Positions 49,311 to 60,839 of a DNA stretch of 64,000 bases are shown piece after piece. The position numbers and the translations under genes were made by a program. Position 1 is the first letter of the stretch. Every line of letters begins with the position of its first letter. The notes under the pieces were generated by a model, which ran no database searches, had not been told where the DNA came from, and saw only the letters and a list, made by a program, of their open reading frames with translations. Origin of the DNA: Solen grandis (Eukaryota; Mollusca; Bivalvia; Adapedonta; Solenidae); NCBI GenBank assembly GCA_021229015.1, contig CM037788.1:52469214-52533213 (forward strand), written 5' to 3'.

Positions 49311-49430
49311 ATGATTCATAACTTGTCTTTGGCATGAATCACTATATCTTTCTCATGTAGTCAAAAGTTCCCCTATGACCTAATTAAATACGGTTGATTG
49401 GACATTAAACTCAAATAAACAAACATAAAA
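49311..49430. mobile_element. SINE-B fragment (3' end)
   Basis: ACTTGTCTTTGGCATGAATC, TTTCTCATGTAGTC and the tail GGACATTAAACTCAAATAAA match the SINE-B 3' part. Confidence 0.6.
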
Positions 49431-49492
49431 AATTATTTTCTCTGTGTCCAATGGTTATATTTCTTGTCAGTGAAAGTTACATTATCTGTCAC

Positions 49493-50451
49493 AATAGACA
49501 TAACAGTCCTAGTATAATGCATACAGCCAGAATCATGGTGCAGTAGATATAACAGTCCAGTATAATGCATACAGTCAGAATCATGGTGCAGTAGATATAA
49601 CAGTCCTAGTATAATGCATACAGTCAGAATCATGGTGCAGTAGATATAACAGTCCTAGTATAATGCATACAGTCAGAATCATGGTGCAGTAGATATAACA
49701 GTCCAGTATAATGCAGTCAGAATCATGGTGCAGTAGACATAACAGTCCTAGTATAATGCATACAGTCAGAATCATGGTGCAGTAGATATAACAGTCCAGT
49801 ATAATGCAGTCAGAATCATGGTGCAGTAGATATAACAGTCCTAGTATAATGCATACAGTCAGAATCATGGTGCAGTAGGTATAACAGTCCATACAGTCAG
49901 AATCATGGTGCAGTAGATATAACAGTCCTAGTATAATGCATACAGTCAGAATCATGGTGCAGTAGATATAACAGTCCAGTATAATGCAGTCAGAATCATG
50001 GTGCAGTAGATATAACAGTCCAGTATAATGCAGTAGTATAATGCAGTCAGAATCATGGTGCAGTAGATATAACAGTCCAGTATAATGCAGTCAGAATCAT
50101 GGTGCAGTAGGTAACATAACAGTCCTAGTATAATGCATACTGTCAAAATCATGGTGCAGTAGATATAACAGTCCTAGTATAATGCATACAGTCAGAATCA
50201 TGGTGCAGTAGATATAACAGTCCTAGTATAATGCATACAGTCAGAATCATGGTGCAGTAGATATAACAGTCCAGTATAATGCAGTCAGAATCATGGTGCA
50301 GTAGATATAACAGTCCTAGTATAATGCAGTCAGAATCATGGTGCAGTAGATATAACAGTCCTAGTATAATGCATACAGTCAGAATCATGGTGCAGTAGAT
50401 ATAACAGTCCTAGATAATGCATACAGTCAGAATCATGGTGCAGTAGATATA
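49493..50451. repeat. Second 49-bp minisatellite, about 20 units
   Basis: The full unit is 49 bases: GCATACAGTCAGAATCATGG, TGCAGTAGATATAACAGTCC, TAGTATAAT. Shorter units lack CTAG-type or GCATA segments. Adjacent full units are exactly 49 bases apart (for example 49572 and 49621). Minus-strand frames reading HHDSDC repeats are by-products. Confidence 0.95.
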
Positions 50452-50489
50452 AGTAGTGCAGTGCTGCTCTTATGCAAGTCTCTATCTCA

Positions 50490-50720
50490 ACTCCTCACCT
50501 CATGATTATTCAAATTTGTGTACAAATTTTTGACTGAAGGATGAATACAATTTAAATGAGCTGTAAATGCTATATGAAACAATGGATTTTTTCTTTGCTA
50601 TGCAGATTGTGTAGAATCAGGGCTACAATACTGTATGAGCAAACAAAGGCAGCTTCTTCAACAAGCTGATTATTCTGGGTCTGGCTTGTTTGCCAATGTG
50701 TTTAAACATGTCTGTAAGAA
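50490..50720. repeat. Dispersed repeat, copy 2 of the 26262 family
   Basis: CCTCACCTCATGATTATTCA, AAACAATGGATTTTTTCTTT and GCAGATTGTGTAGAATCAGG match copies at 26262 and 62565 in the same order. Confidence 0.5.
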
Positions 50721-51421
50721 GTAAAGGATTAAACTATGATATCTGGCAATGAAGCATTATTTTCCACATTCTCAGGGAAGTTTTAGTAACAATTTGTGGA
50801 GAATTACTTGTACATGGTCCTCCAGAAAGTCGAAGAAGGAATAAAATTTTGTAAATATTTAAGATATCAATATGGAAGGTGAAATAAAAGTGCAGGCAAC
50901 ATCAATAATATAGTGTAGCTCTTCTCAAGCTCTTGATAAGTATTCTGCAGACTGAGCATAGTATAGTACAGTACTTTGGTACCCCATACAGAGGGATGGT
51001 GCATCAGCCAGTTAGTTCACTATCTCCTCCCTGTCAGTTCAATACAGTTGCTAAAGATGCCGTGGGCAGTTGTACGCCTGATAATCCAGCACACCAGCGT
51101 CTCTCTCAGTTCCTGTCAACTGTCAGCCATCTCAGGTCTAATTATGCATATCCTGTGAATATTTCAAGGTATATGTGTTGTCAGTATGGTGACATTCCAG
51201 ACAGATCCTGCAGCTGATAGGGTCTTGAGATAGTATCTATAATGTGGTAACGGCTTGAAAAAAATTATGTTAGGGCAGCCTAACCTGACAAAGTGTATTT
51301 GACAATGGTATGTATTTTGTGAAGTCACATGATGCATTGTGTGTTTAAGGATTCTTCCAGTCTCAGCTTTATTGTAATACCCCTGCTTCACAATGTGAAG
51401 TCACAAAAAAGATTTTTTCTT
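50721..51421. other. Non-repeat DNA with a weak exon candidate
   Basis: A fairly good pyrimidine tract and acceptor (CACTATCTCCTCCCTGTCAG) ends at 51038. An open frame (FNTVAKDAVGSCTPDNPAHQ...) runs to CTCAG|GTCTAA near 51136. The frame does not match any family, and the phase after the CCTGTCAG acceptor (0) does not fit dsRBD exon 4 (phase 1). Not called as coding. Confidence 0.35.
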
Positions 51422-52081
51422 AAACATTTGAGGGACATCAATCAAACTTTCCACACAAATTTCCCAGTAAAAATTTCACCAATGAGAAGCACATCTATCC
51501 CTCTTAAGTTTTGTTAAGAGTTTGTAATGAAGCATTTTGTGATATGCAAAACTTCAGACATTTTATTTTAGATTGAAGGAATGTCACATACATATTTTCC
51601 TTGATGTGTAGTGTTGCACCAGAATTAATTAACCCTTTCCCTCATAGAGGAAACCATGAAAAGACCTATGCGAACAACATAAAACCAGATCAGCCTGCGA
51701 GTAACTCGCAGGCTGATCAGGTTTTATGCTGTTCGCTGCTCCTCAGTGGTCTGGAAATGAGGACTTTATAATTAAATTTGGTAAGGTTTAACTGTGGTTT
51801 TCTGCAGATCAGGCTTTATGTGGTACCTATTGATGCGTCAAAATGAGTCTATATGAGGGAAAGGGTTAAGAAACATTTGAGGGACATCAATCAAACTTTC
51901 CACACAAATTTCCCAGTAAAAATTTCAACATTGAGAAGCACATCTTTCCCTCTTAAGTTTTGTTAAGAGTTTGTAATGAAGCATTTTGTGATATGTAAAA
52001 CTTCAGACATTTTATTTTAGATTGAAGGAATGTCACATATATATTTTCCTTGATGTGTAGTGTTGTACCAGAATTAATTAA
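51422..52081. repeat. 210-bp direct duplication flanking a TTAA MITE
   Basis: Bases 51422-51632 and 51871-52081 align without gaps at a constant offset of 449, with a handful of substitutions. The MITE at 51629-51869 lies exactly between them, so the junction is at TTAA. Confidence 0.92.
51629..51869. mobile_element. TTAA-flanked hairpin MITE, copy 4 (reverse orientation)
   Basis: TTAA at both ends; the left end reads CCCTTTCCCTCATAGAGG and the right end TATATGAGGGAAAGGG. The central palindrome is intact (GCCTGCGAG, TAA, CTCGCAGGC). Orientation is opposite to copies 1-3. Confidence 0.88.
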
Positions 52082-53902
52082 GACAAGGCAGAGTTACAGC
52101 CCCTGATAGTACAAAGTGGGCAGGGCTCATATTTAATTTTTCTCCACTTGTAAAAAAATGCAACTCACAAATTCCCAGACTTACAAATTATGTTACTTTC
52201 ATGGAAATTACTTCTGATGGGCTTGTAAATAAAAATATCAGGATCACTGTTTCAAAAATTAATGGATTTTTAAAAAGTGATTATGCTGTTTGTCTGCAAC
52301 TGCTTCAAAAATGGCGCATTTCAATATTATACTGATTCTTTTTTTTTTTTACATGTGTGTGTTTGATTTGTTGATTTCAGATTATGTGCTTAGTTCATTG
52401 ACATCACTAGATTTAATAATAATAATAAAAAAAAATCTTTCATTTTGACATTGATCGAAATCAGAATCAGACGTGTTTCCATTGGAAAATCAGGCTTCCA
52501 AGGTCGATACGAGGGTGTGGGTAACTTTTATTGATAGAAAATTAAATTAATATTTTAATTTAAACTTTTATAATTATAATAATAATTAGAAAATAAAGCC
52601 AAATCAAGTATTAATATTCATTAGGGGAAATACTTAGGGTATATTATGTGTCCGCGTGTTGTGTACCATAGTCAATAGACCAGACCCGCATTTTATACTA
52701 GTCATACAACAACATACCGGTGTAAATTGCACTTGTTATATTTAAAACAAGCGAGGATTGTTTAGTTTTGATGATGTTCTTTATTATTTTATTGAAATGT
52801 CTCATTTAGACATGTTAAAGACAATGTTAAAGGCAAAATTTTCAATCGCAAAAAAAATGCTAGTGGTTTAAAATGGAACTCGCAAACTTCATTTTCTACT
52901 CGCATTTTGCCCGAAATGCGAGTGTTAATATTGAACCCTGGTGGGGGTCATTTGTGATTGGTGGACACATTTCTTTTTTGTTTCAATTTTTTCTAAAAGA
53001 ATGAAAATACTCATTTTTCATCTTGTTTAAGACACAGTTTCATATTTTGCTTCAAGCCCAAAAAAGCCAATTTCCATGGAGCAAAATGACAAGTTTCTGT
53101 CTATCTTTTATCTCAATAACTCATGATGAAATGTCACAGAAGTGACAAGAACATTGCCTAGTTATACATTATGCTGGCAGGTTCCATTTGGATCATAATT
53201 TTTCTGTATTGAAAGGCTTTCTTCAGGCCCCCCTGGGTAGAAATTAATCAAACTTAATAGGAACATTCTGTTCAAAGCTGAGTTTTTGCAAAATTCACTC
53301 ATTTCTGGTTCAGTCATAAACTGTGCCAAGGTACTTTAGCTTCAATGTAGTAATATATGTACAGTAAACATTCAGTGCAAGGATAGGGCAGTCATACTAA
53401 CATTATATTTCAATAAATGGACATACAGCTTTTATTCGATACTCTGCCATGTAATTTCTGTTTGAGAAAGCTGTCCTAGAATTGCATAAATGAAAAAAAA
53501 TTATTGAACTGAAACTTCTGCTTCTGTTTGCCCGACCGACCCTCTTTTTTTTACGACATTCTAAAATGTTTTTTACCTTTCTGCCTTTAAAAAATATTCC
53601 TTTTCATGTAAAAATAAAAAATAAAAATCCCAACCTATCGACCCTCTTTTTCCTTTTTTGCCTTAATAATAATGTCTATATGTGTTGTTTTAAAGAAACT
53701 TTGATGATAACAGCAGGGATTATCTGGGGAGGGATTTTTGAGAGATTTGTACTTTTTCTTTTGCTTAATATTAAAATATACTTTAACCTTCTATATATGT
53801 TTTTTTAACACTTGTAAGTTTTTACAAAAAGTGCCCAATGTTTTTCATTGATATCAAACTTGTGAATTGTATTGGTATTTTATTTTGAGAACATGAGGCC
53901 TG
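52082..53902. other. Non-coding DNA, nothing recognised
   Basis: AT-rich with T and A runs. No exon with known protein similarity was seen. The open frame at 53566-53808 is of simple composition. Confidence 0.5.
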
Positions 53903-54098
53903 TTAACCCTTTCCCTCATAGAGAATACCATGAAAAGACCTATGCGAACAGCATAAAACCAGATCAGCCTGGTATTTTTTTTGAATGTTTTGAGGTTTTA
54001 ATTAATTTGGAAGGTTTGAGTTTGGCTTTCTGCAGATCAGGCTTTATGTGGTACCTATTGAGTGCATCAAAATGAGTCTATATGAGGGAAAGGGTTAA
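53903..54098. mobile_element. TTAA-flanked hairpin MITE, copy 5 (rearranged core, 196 bp)
   Basis: The ends are intact, but the right palindrome arm is gone. After GATCAGCCTGG the sequence changes to a T run and unrelated bases before rejoining at GGAAGGTTTGAGTTTGGC. Confidence 0.85.
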
Positions 54099-54898
54099 TA
54101 TAGTATTAGACATAGAAAGGCATCTATAGTACATGTTTATCAGTATTGGTTACAGAAGCTTACCACTATACTCTGTATCTGGACAGCAATATTTGATAAC
54201 TGCCTGGGGTATACTGAAGGATGAATGGTGTGTAATTGATCGGTCAGTGAAAATTCCAGCCAATTATCCACAGCTCTTCCATTTGTGAAATCTAATGAAA
54301 AAAAGGCTGAGAGCAGACTTAGGAGCCGGATGGTAGAGTGATGGTATGTCACTGTAAAGATAGATTAATTAATGATGCTGTCAATCAAGAGGGAGGCTAG
54401 AAGCTGCTGGGTGAGAGCCTTCGATTTCCGGAAGATTTATAGATAGATGTGTGGTGTGATACACCTCAGGGTCTGAGCATTGAGTAAAACCAACCATTCT
54501 GATTTGTCATTCATAGATTTTGCCTTGAAATATGAAATATGGCTGAGTGGAATTACCAGAATCTTTGTCATGTGGATGAGTACTGTAAATCTAGAGAGAT
54601 TTATTGCATTCCATGGTTATTTTTCCATCAGAGAGAATGGAATAATTATCTTTTTTATCTTTAATTGCCATGTTATAATCATGCTGTGATGGATTTTTTT
54701 ATGATTTTTTTTTTAATTTCTGAGAACTGCACTAATATCTGATAGTTTTGTTTAGTTTAAACTTATTTATTTTACGTCAGTTAGGAAACAAGTTCTTACA
54801 ACTTATACTAATCCCTCTCGATGACTAATATCTGATGTTATTTGACTTTGTCCAAGACATGGAAAAAACTTGGGCTACTCTAGAATCCAGTCCACTAG
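54099..54898. other. Non-coding DNA, nothing recognised
   Basis: No supported exon or repeat family; short T runs near 54700. Confidence 0.45.
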
Positions 54899-55139
54899 TT
54901 AACCCTTTCCCTCATAGAGGAAACCATGAAAAGACCTATGCGAACAACATAAAACCAGATCAGCCTGCGAGTTACTCGCAGGCTGATCAGGTTTTATGCT
55001 GTTGCAGCTCCTCAGTGGTCTAGAAATGAGGACTTTATAATTAAATTTGGTAAGGTTTAACTGTGGTTTTCTGCAGATCAGGCTTTATGTGGTACCTATT
55101 AAGTGTGTCAAAATGAGTCTATATGAGGGAAAGGGTTAA
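54899..55139. mobile_element. TTAA-flanked hairpin MITE, copy 6
   Basis: Same orientation as copy 4, with TTAA at 54899-54902 and 55136-55139 and an intact palindrome. Confidence 0.88.
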
Positions 55140-55689
55140 GCCACCAAGCAGTTAGGTCAAGGCAGCTGTATGCTGCAATAAAACTGGTCAAGCAACCATG
55201 TGATTAGCTCAGGGCTTATACTTAATATTATATAGTACCACTGGTCAAGCAAACATAAGACCAGACATGGTCTACTTTAGGATGTATTTGCCACTGGTCA
55301 AGCTACTATATAACTAGGTTAGGTCTAGGTTAGGTCTACTTAAGGATACATTGCCGCTGTTGCTGCTATTTAGCCTGAGCGAATACGGTCATGACTTGGT
55401 TATGGGCAGCGGTTGATCTGATTAGGAGATCAAGTAGCTAGTTAGCATTCAAACTGACCGATCAGGCAGATACAATTAGCAGGCCACATTACAGCCCAGG
55501 CACAAGTGCCGTACTGTTCCTGAGATGGTGAATAATGTCCTAGCATCACAGCTTCAGGAATGATTTGGTTTTGACAGAATACAAGCCTGATTCTTGTAAA
55601 ATGCTGTTTGGGCTAGTTCAGATTTGTATATATACATGTAGTCATGCTTGCCTCACATTTTATTGGACATAATAGAAACAAAAAGATTT
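55140..55689. other. Non-coding DNA with scattered ACTGGTCAAGC motifs
   Basis: ACTGGTCAAGC occurs near 55184, 55231 and 55293, at uneven spacing of about 50-60 bases. This may be a decayed tandem repeat. AGGTTAGGTCT is doubled near 55317. No exon seen. Confidence 0.45.
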
Positions 55690-57180
55690 GGACTTGTTCA
55701 TTATATTGAACAATAAACATGTATAGATATTTAAGGATTTGGACTTGTTCATTTAATTGAATATATAGATATTTAAGATTTGGACTTGTTCATTTTATTA
55801 GCTCGACTATTCGAAGAATATGAGAGCTATTGTAGTCGCCCTTGCGTCAGCGTTGGCGTTGCAGCTTTTGGTTAAAGTTTTGCATGCAAGTTACTATCAA
55901 CCTTATATCTCAATAACCATTTATGGTATTGACTTTTATAAATATGTTCAGGGGCATCAAACAACCAAGGTAGATAACTCTTGACTGAATTTGATATGAA
56001 TTATGGCCCCTTTTGAACTTAGAAATTTTGGTTAAAGTTTTGCATGCAATAGAAAATTTGGTTAAAGTTTTGCATGCAAGCTACTATCTAGTTTGTATCT
56101 CAATAACCATTCATGGTATTGACTTGAATGTTTAGGGGCATCAGGCAACCAAGGTAGATAACTCTTGATGGAATATATTACAAATTATGGCCCCTTTTTA
56201 ACTTAGATATTTTGGTTAAAGTTTTGCATGTAAGATACTCTCATGCTTATATCTCAGTATCCAGGCATCTGATTGATTTGAAACATCTTAAATATGTTTA
56301 GGGGTATCATACGTTCATGGTAGATAACTCTTGATAGAATATGTTACAAATTATGGCCCCTTTTTAACTTAGATATTTTGGTTAAAGTTTTGCATGCAAG
56401 TTACTTTTATTCTAATATCTCAGTATCCAGGCATGGGATTGATTTTAAACATCTTTAATATGTTTAGGGGTATCATACTATCAAGGTAGATAACTTTTGA
56501 TGGAATATATTACAAGTTATGGCCCCTTTTTTAACTTAGAAATTTTGGTTAAAGTTTTGCATGCAAGGTACTTTCATGCTTATATCTCAGAGTCCAGGCA
56601 TGGGATTGATTTGAAACATCTTTAATATGTTTAGGGGTATCATACTATAAAGGAAGATAACACTTGATGGAATATATTAAAAATTATGACCCCCTTTTAA
56701 CTTAGAATTTTGGTTAAATTTTTGCATTCAAGCTACTATACTATACTACTTATATCTCAGAAATTGCTTGTGGAATTGACTAGAAAGTTAAGGAGTGTCT
56801 TCAGGGGCATCAGAAAACTAAGGAGGATAACTTTTGGACTGAATTTTATGCAAATTATGGCCCTTTCTAACTTGGATTTTTTGTTAAAGTTCTACATGCA
56901 CAGTGTTATTGTCTCAGTAACTAGGCATGGGATTGATTTTAGACATCATAAAACTATTAAGGGGTATCAGACTATCAATGTATATCATTTTTGACTATTA
57001 TTATGTACAGGGTATGTGAAGGGCAAGAATTGAAATAGATTTCATTTGATTTACCAACAAGCATTTTGAATAGTCGAGCATGATGTCCTCTGACAGCTCT
57101 TGTTGACTGTATAGATATTTAAGGATTTAGACTTGTTCATTTTATTGAAAATATATAGATATTTAAGGATTTGGATGTGC
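55690..57180. repeat. Tandem repeat of about 40 bp, split by a transposon
   Basis: Units with ATAGATATTTAAGGATTTGG, ACTTGTTCATT lie on both sides of the element at 55800-57104 (about 55685-55799 and 57105-57180). The element therefore inserted into a pre-existing array. Confidence 0.8.
55800..57104. mobile_element. AGCTCGACTATTCG-family element, copy 3
   Basis: The left end AGCTCGACTATTCGAAGAAT and right end GAATAGTCGAGCATGATGTC, CTCTGACAGCTCTTGTT are well conserved. Internal units of about 170 bp repeat TTTTGGTTAAAGTTTTGCAT and AATTATGGCCCCTTTT. It is very similar to copy 1 at 37798 in core sequence. Confidence 0.88.
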
Positions 57181-58541
57181 TTATATAAAGTCTTATTTCA
57201 ATGACTTTACTGAAATAATCATGTTTCTTTTAGGTCAATTAACATTCAGTTTCTTTTTTTTTTTTATTGCAATAGCTAGCAATCATTTTCTGATTATTAT
57301 GGTCATATTTTAGGTCGCACAGTCAAGGATTTCCCACGTGTGGGTCCTATTTGGAACAGGCATACATTGCATAGTCCACTTTCATTTGTCAATTCAAGGT
57401 TGTTTTAATTATTTAACTGTTTACCTCATATACCGGTAGATGGATTTTCAGGCATTTGCAAACAGAGCTGACCCAGATCAGACAGCTCCTGGAAGAATTT
57501 GTCTGATCAGGGTCTCCTCTGTTTGTTCATACAATATTGTAACTCAGATCCAACACGGTCTGTATGACAAAGAAAAAATCCATTATTTCATATGCCATTT
57601 AAAGTTTTGTCCTGAAATGTGTCACAGCCCATGAATAGTTGATGTTTACGGTATATGTCCACAACAATGAATTGAACAAAGCGGCAGAATGCTTCCTCTA
57701 AGTAAAATGTGAAACTTTGTGTCCGCTAACTTAAATTGGTTTACAGTAATGTGTTTTTGCTCTTTTTTTTTTTTTTTTGATGTGTTCATTTTATAAGATG
57801 ATGGGAATAAAGAGGGTGCTGGCACTTTGTATTAACTCTGGGACTATTATAAATTAAATGAGAGCATCAGTAATTTGATAGGATTGTTCTCATAATATTG
57901 ATAGCTTTGAGCGGTAAGGAAATTCATCACATTGATTTTGTTTCTAATTGTTCTAGCTTCATTTCCAATGGGAACAATAAACATTAATTTGTCTAGAAAA
58001 ATTCTTGGGAAATTGTTATAAGTTCCTTGATTCTTGTTCAAATTTGATTTATATTGCCATTTAATTACTTGTTCATTTCTGGCTTGGATATAATCCTGTG
58101 ATGAAAAAGCCAATAAATGATTGAGATAGCTTCCTATGCAATAGCCATTGCCGTGTTACTGCAATTTAAGGGCCTGATGTTAGAAGTAGTGGATAGACTC
58201 TGACAGAGGAGTTAATAAAGGGCTGGTATTGATGTTAATTTTAAAATGGTAATTTTACTCAATTGTTATTTGCATTAATATCTGATATTAGTGAAAAAGA
58301 AGTTAACCTGAATGTAAATATAAAATTTCCAATAAAATAAATTATATATAAAATTTTGAGCTAAGGTGTTTGAAATACTTCCATAAAGAAAGAATGAAAG
58401 AGAGAGACAAATTTCCAATAAAATCACACATTTTTCTGATTGGATAATGACTGCTATATTGAACTGTACTGTAATTGTAAAGGAGTACCTACATATGGGT
58501 TTGCTCAAACTTTCAGAGCAAATTCCATTGATATTATTCTT
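57181..58541. other. Non-coding DNA with a short dispersed-repeat frame
   Basis: At 57440-57530 a frame reads FANRADPDQTAPGRICLI; its GACCCAGATCAGACA(G/A)CTCC sequence recurs at 62700. I treat it as part of a dispersed repeat. Nothing else is recognised. Confidence 0.45.
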
Positions 58542-58783
58542 TTAACCCTTTCCCTCATAGAAGATACCATGAAAAGACCTATGCGAACAGCATAAAACCA
58601 GATCAGCCTGCAAGTAACTCGCAGGCTGATCAGGTTTTATGCTGTTCGCTGCTCCTCAGTGGTTTGGTAATGAGGATTTTACAATTAAATTTGGTAAGGT
58701 TTGAGTTTGGCTTTCTGCAGATCAGGCTTTATGTGGTACCTATTGAGTGCGTCAAAATGAGTCTATATGAGGGAAAGGGTTAA
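58542..58783. mobile_element. TTAA-flanked hairpin MITE, copy 7
   Basis: TTAA at 58542-58545 and 58780-58783; intact ends and a palindrome with one arm mismatch (GCCTGCAAG). Same orientation as copies 4-6. Confidence 0.88.
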
Positions 58784-59595
58784 TCAGCTTCAGCTTCTGT
58801 TATATCTTTCATAAATTCTTTAAATATATTTTGAACACTTCTTCAATAATGTCTGGTCAATTTGTTGTTTTTCATATGAATCCTATTTACTGCAGTTTAT
58901 TTAGAAGGTTACCAGTACTGAACAACAGAAATAAATTTTGAAAATTGCTGGCCATATTTTTTAAATGAATGTCTTCTGGTTCGGAGGAAAAGCTCAGAGA
59001 TTTATGGTGAAATGTTCAAAGATGACAAACTTTATCATCGGGATCCAAAATGAGACGTAGTCTCAGTCACTGAGTGCTTTGAACATTGTCTTAATGGATA
59101 ATCTGTGATCGTATACGCCCCAGTGTCTGTAAACAAACCTGGTAACATTTCAGATTACTCAAAAAGAATTGCGATGTATTGTCGATCTGTATTGTAATTT
59201 CGCCATATTTTGCCGGCCTGGTCTTGACAGGACCTTATTATATTGTATATTATCATCCCAGACAGGCCTCAGATTGCACTAGCCCTCGCTGTGGGAATCT
59301 CTCATTGATTCTCCTCCCTGCAGAAAATGTTCAGGATAACAATAAGGTTTTGTAAACCAGAATTTGTAATCAGTTTTTACTTACACATCTATATCTAAAC
59401 TTGCAAACTTGTGTAAGATATGTTTTTGTTTTTCCATAGTGAGCAAGAGAACAATCTTAATTGGTAATATGATCATTTTAAACAATATCATTTTATCATT
59501 AGTTTTACATCATTGTAATTACGTGAGATAGGCAATGATATAATTGAGTTTTGCCTCTCCGAATTCAGCCGCAATACCAATGATTTTTTTTTATT
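58784..59595. other. Non-coding DNA with a weak acceptor
   Basis: A strong acceptor-like tract (CATTGATTCTCCTCCCTGCAG) ends at 59323. It is followed by an open stretch (ENVQDNNKVL, stop) that could start in phase 1, but no good donor or homology supports it. Not called. Confidence 0.35.
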
Positions 59596-60839
59596 AGCTC
59601 ATCTGAGCACAAAGTGCTCAAGGTGAGCTTTTGTGATCGCCCTTCGTCCGGCGTCCGTCGTCGTGCGTCAACAATTTGCTTTAAACGACATCTCCTCTGA
59701 AACCGCTGGACAGAATTTAAATTAAAAGGTTGCCATGGCTACAAAAAAAAAAAAAACTTTAAAAATCATCTCCTTCAAAACTACTCGCCAGATTTCAAAA
59801 TTATTTGGTACAGATGTTCCTTGGGTCAACCTCTACCAAAGTTGCTAAAATTATTCCGATCCGTAAAAAAACATGGCCGCCAGAGACGGGGCTTATTTGC
59901 TTTATATGTATATAGAGAAACCTTTAAACAACATCTCCTCTGAAACCACTGGACAGAATTTGATTAAACTTGGCAGGAATGATCCTTGGGTCAACCTTCA
60001 CAAAAGTTGCTAAAATAAACTTGATCCATGTAGAACTCTGGTTGCCATGGCAACAAAAAGAAGAAAAAAAATGAAAACTTTAAAAATCATCTTCTTCAAA
60101 ACTACTTGCCAGATTTTAAAATAAATTGGTACAGATGTTCCTTGGGTCAACCTCTACCAAAGTTGCTAAAATTATTCCGATCCGTAAAAAAACATGGCCG
60201 CCAGGGGCGGGGCTTATTTGCCTTATATGTATATAGAGAAACCTTTAAACAACATCTCCTCTGAAACCACCAGACAGAATTTGATTAAACTTGGCAGGGA
60301 TGATCCTTGGGTCAACCTTCACGAAAGTTGCTAAAATAAACTTGTTCCATGTAGAACTCTGGTTGCCATGGCAACATTAAGAAAAAAAAAATGAAAACTT
60401 TAAAAATCATCTTCTTCAAAACTACTCGCCAGATTTTAAAATAAATTGGTACAGATGTTCCTTGGGTCAACCTCTACCAAAGTTGCTAAAAATTTTCCGA
60501 TCCGTAAAAAACATGGCCGTCAGGGGCGGGGCTTATTTGCCTTATATGTATATAGGGAAAACTTTATCAACATTTCCTCTGAAACCACTGGACAGAATTT
60601 GATTAAACTTGGCTGGAATGATCCTTGGGTCAACCTTCACAAAAGTTCCTAAAATAAACTTGATCTATATAGAACTCTGGTTGCCATGGCAACAAAAAGA
60701 AAAAAAAAATACGAAAACTTTAAAAATCATCTTCTTCAAAACTACTGGCCAGATTTTAAAATAAATTGGTACAGATGTTCCTTGGGTCAACCTATTTATC
60801 TCAGGTGAGCGATTTAGGGCCATCATGGGCCTCTTGTTT
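59596..60839. mobile_element. AGCTCACCTGAGC-family element, copy 3, with internal 320-bp repeats
   Basis: It starts AGCTCATCTGAGCACAAAGT, GCTCAAGGTGAGC (fold-back) and ends TCTCAGGTGAGCGATTTAGG, ...GGGCCTCTTGTTT. Internal units repeat with a period near 320 bases (starts about 59931, 60252, 60571), each with CTCTGAAACCACTGGACAGA and GTTGCCATGGCAAC. No protein is encoded. Confidence 0.88.

Noticed and set aside
49433..50388. Minus-strand frames with repeated LLHHDSDC
   Set aside because: Translation of the second 49-bp minisatellite, with no start or splice context.
50933..51217. Open frame with a good upstream pyrimidine tract, possible later exon of the dsRBD gene
   Set aside because: No recognisable family. 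The best acceptor gives phase 0, not the phase 1 needed after 41373, and only a minor acceptor would fit.
57440..57634. Coding exon with FANRADPDQTAPGRICLI
   Set aside because: Its core nucleotide sequence recurs at 62700 inside another repeat copy, so it is a dispersed repeat and not a host gene.
59324..59356. Short terminal exon (ENVQDNNKVL, stop) after a strong acceptor tract
   Set aside because: The phase would fit dsRBD exon 4, but the peptide is ten residues, has no homology and is 18 kb away; chance is likely.
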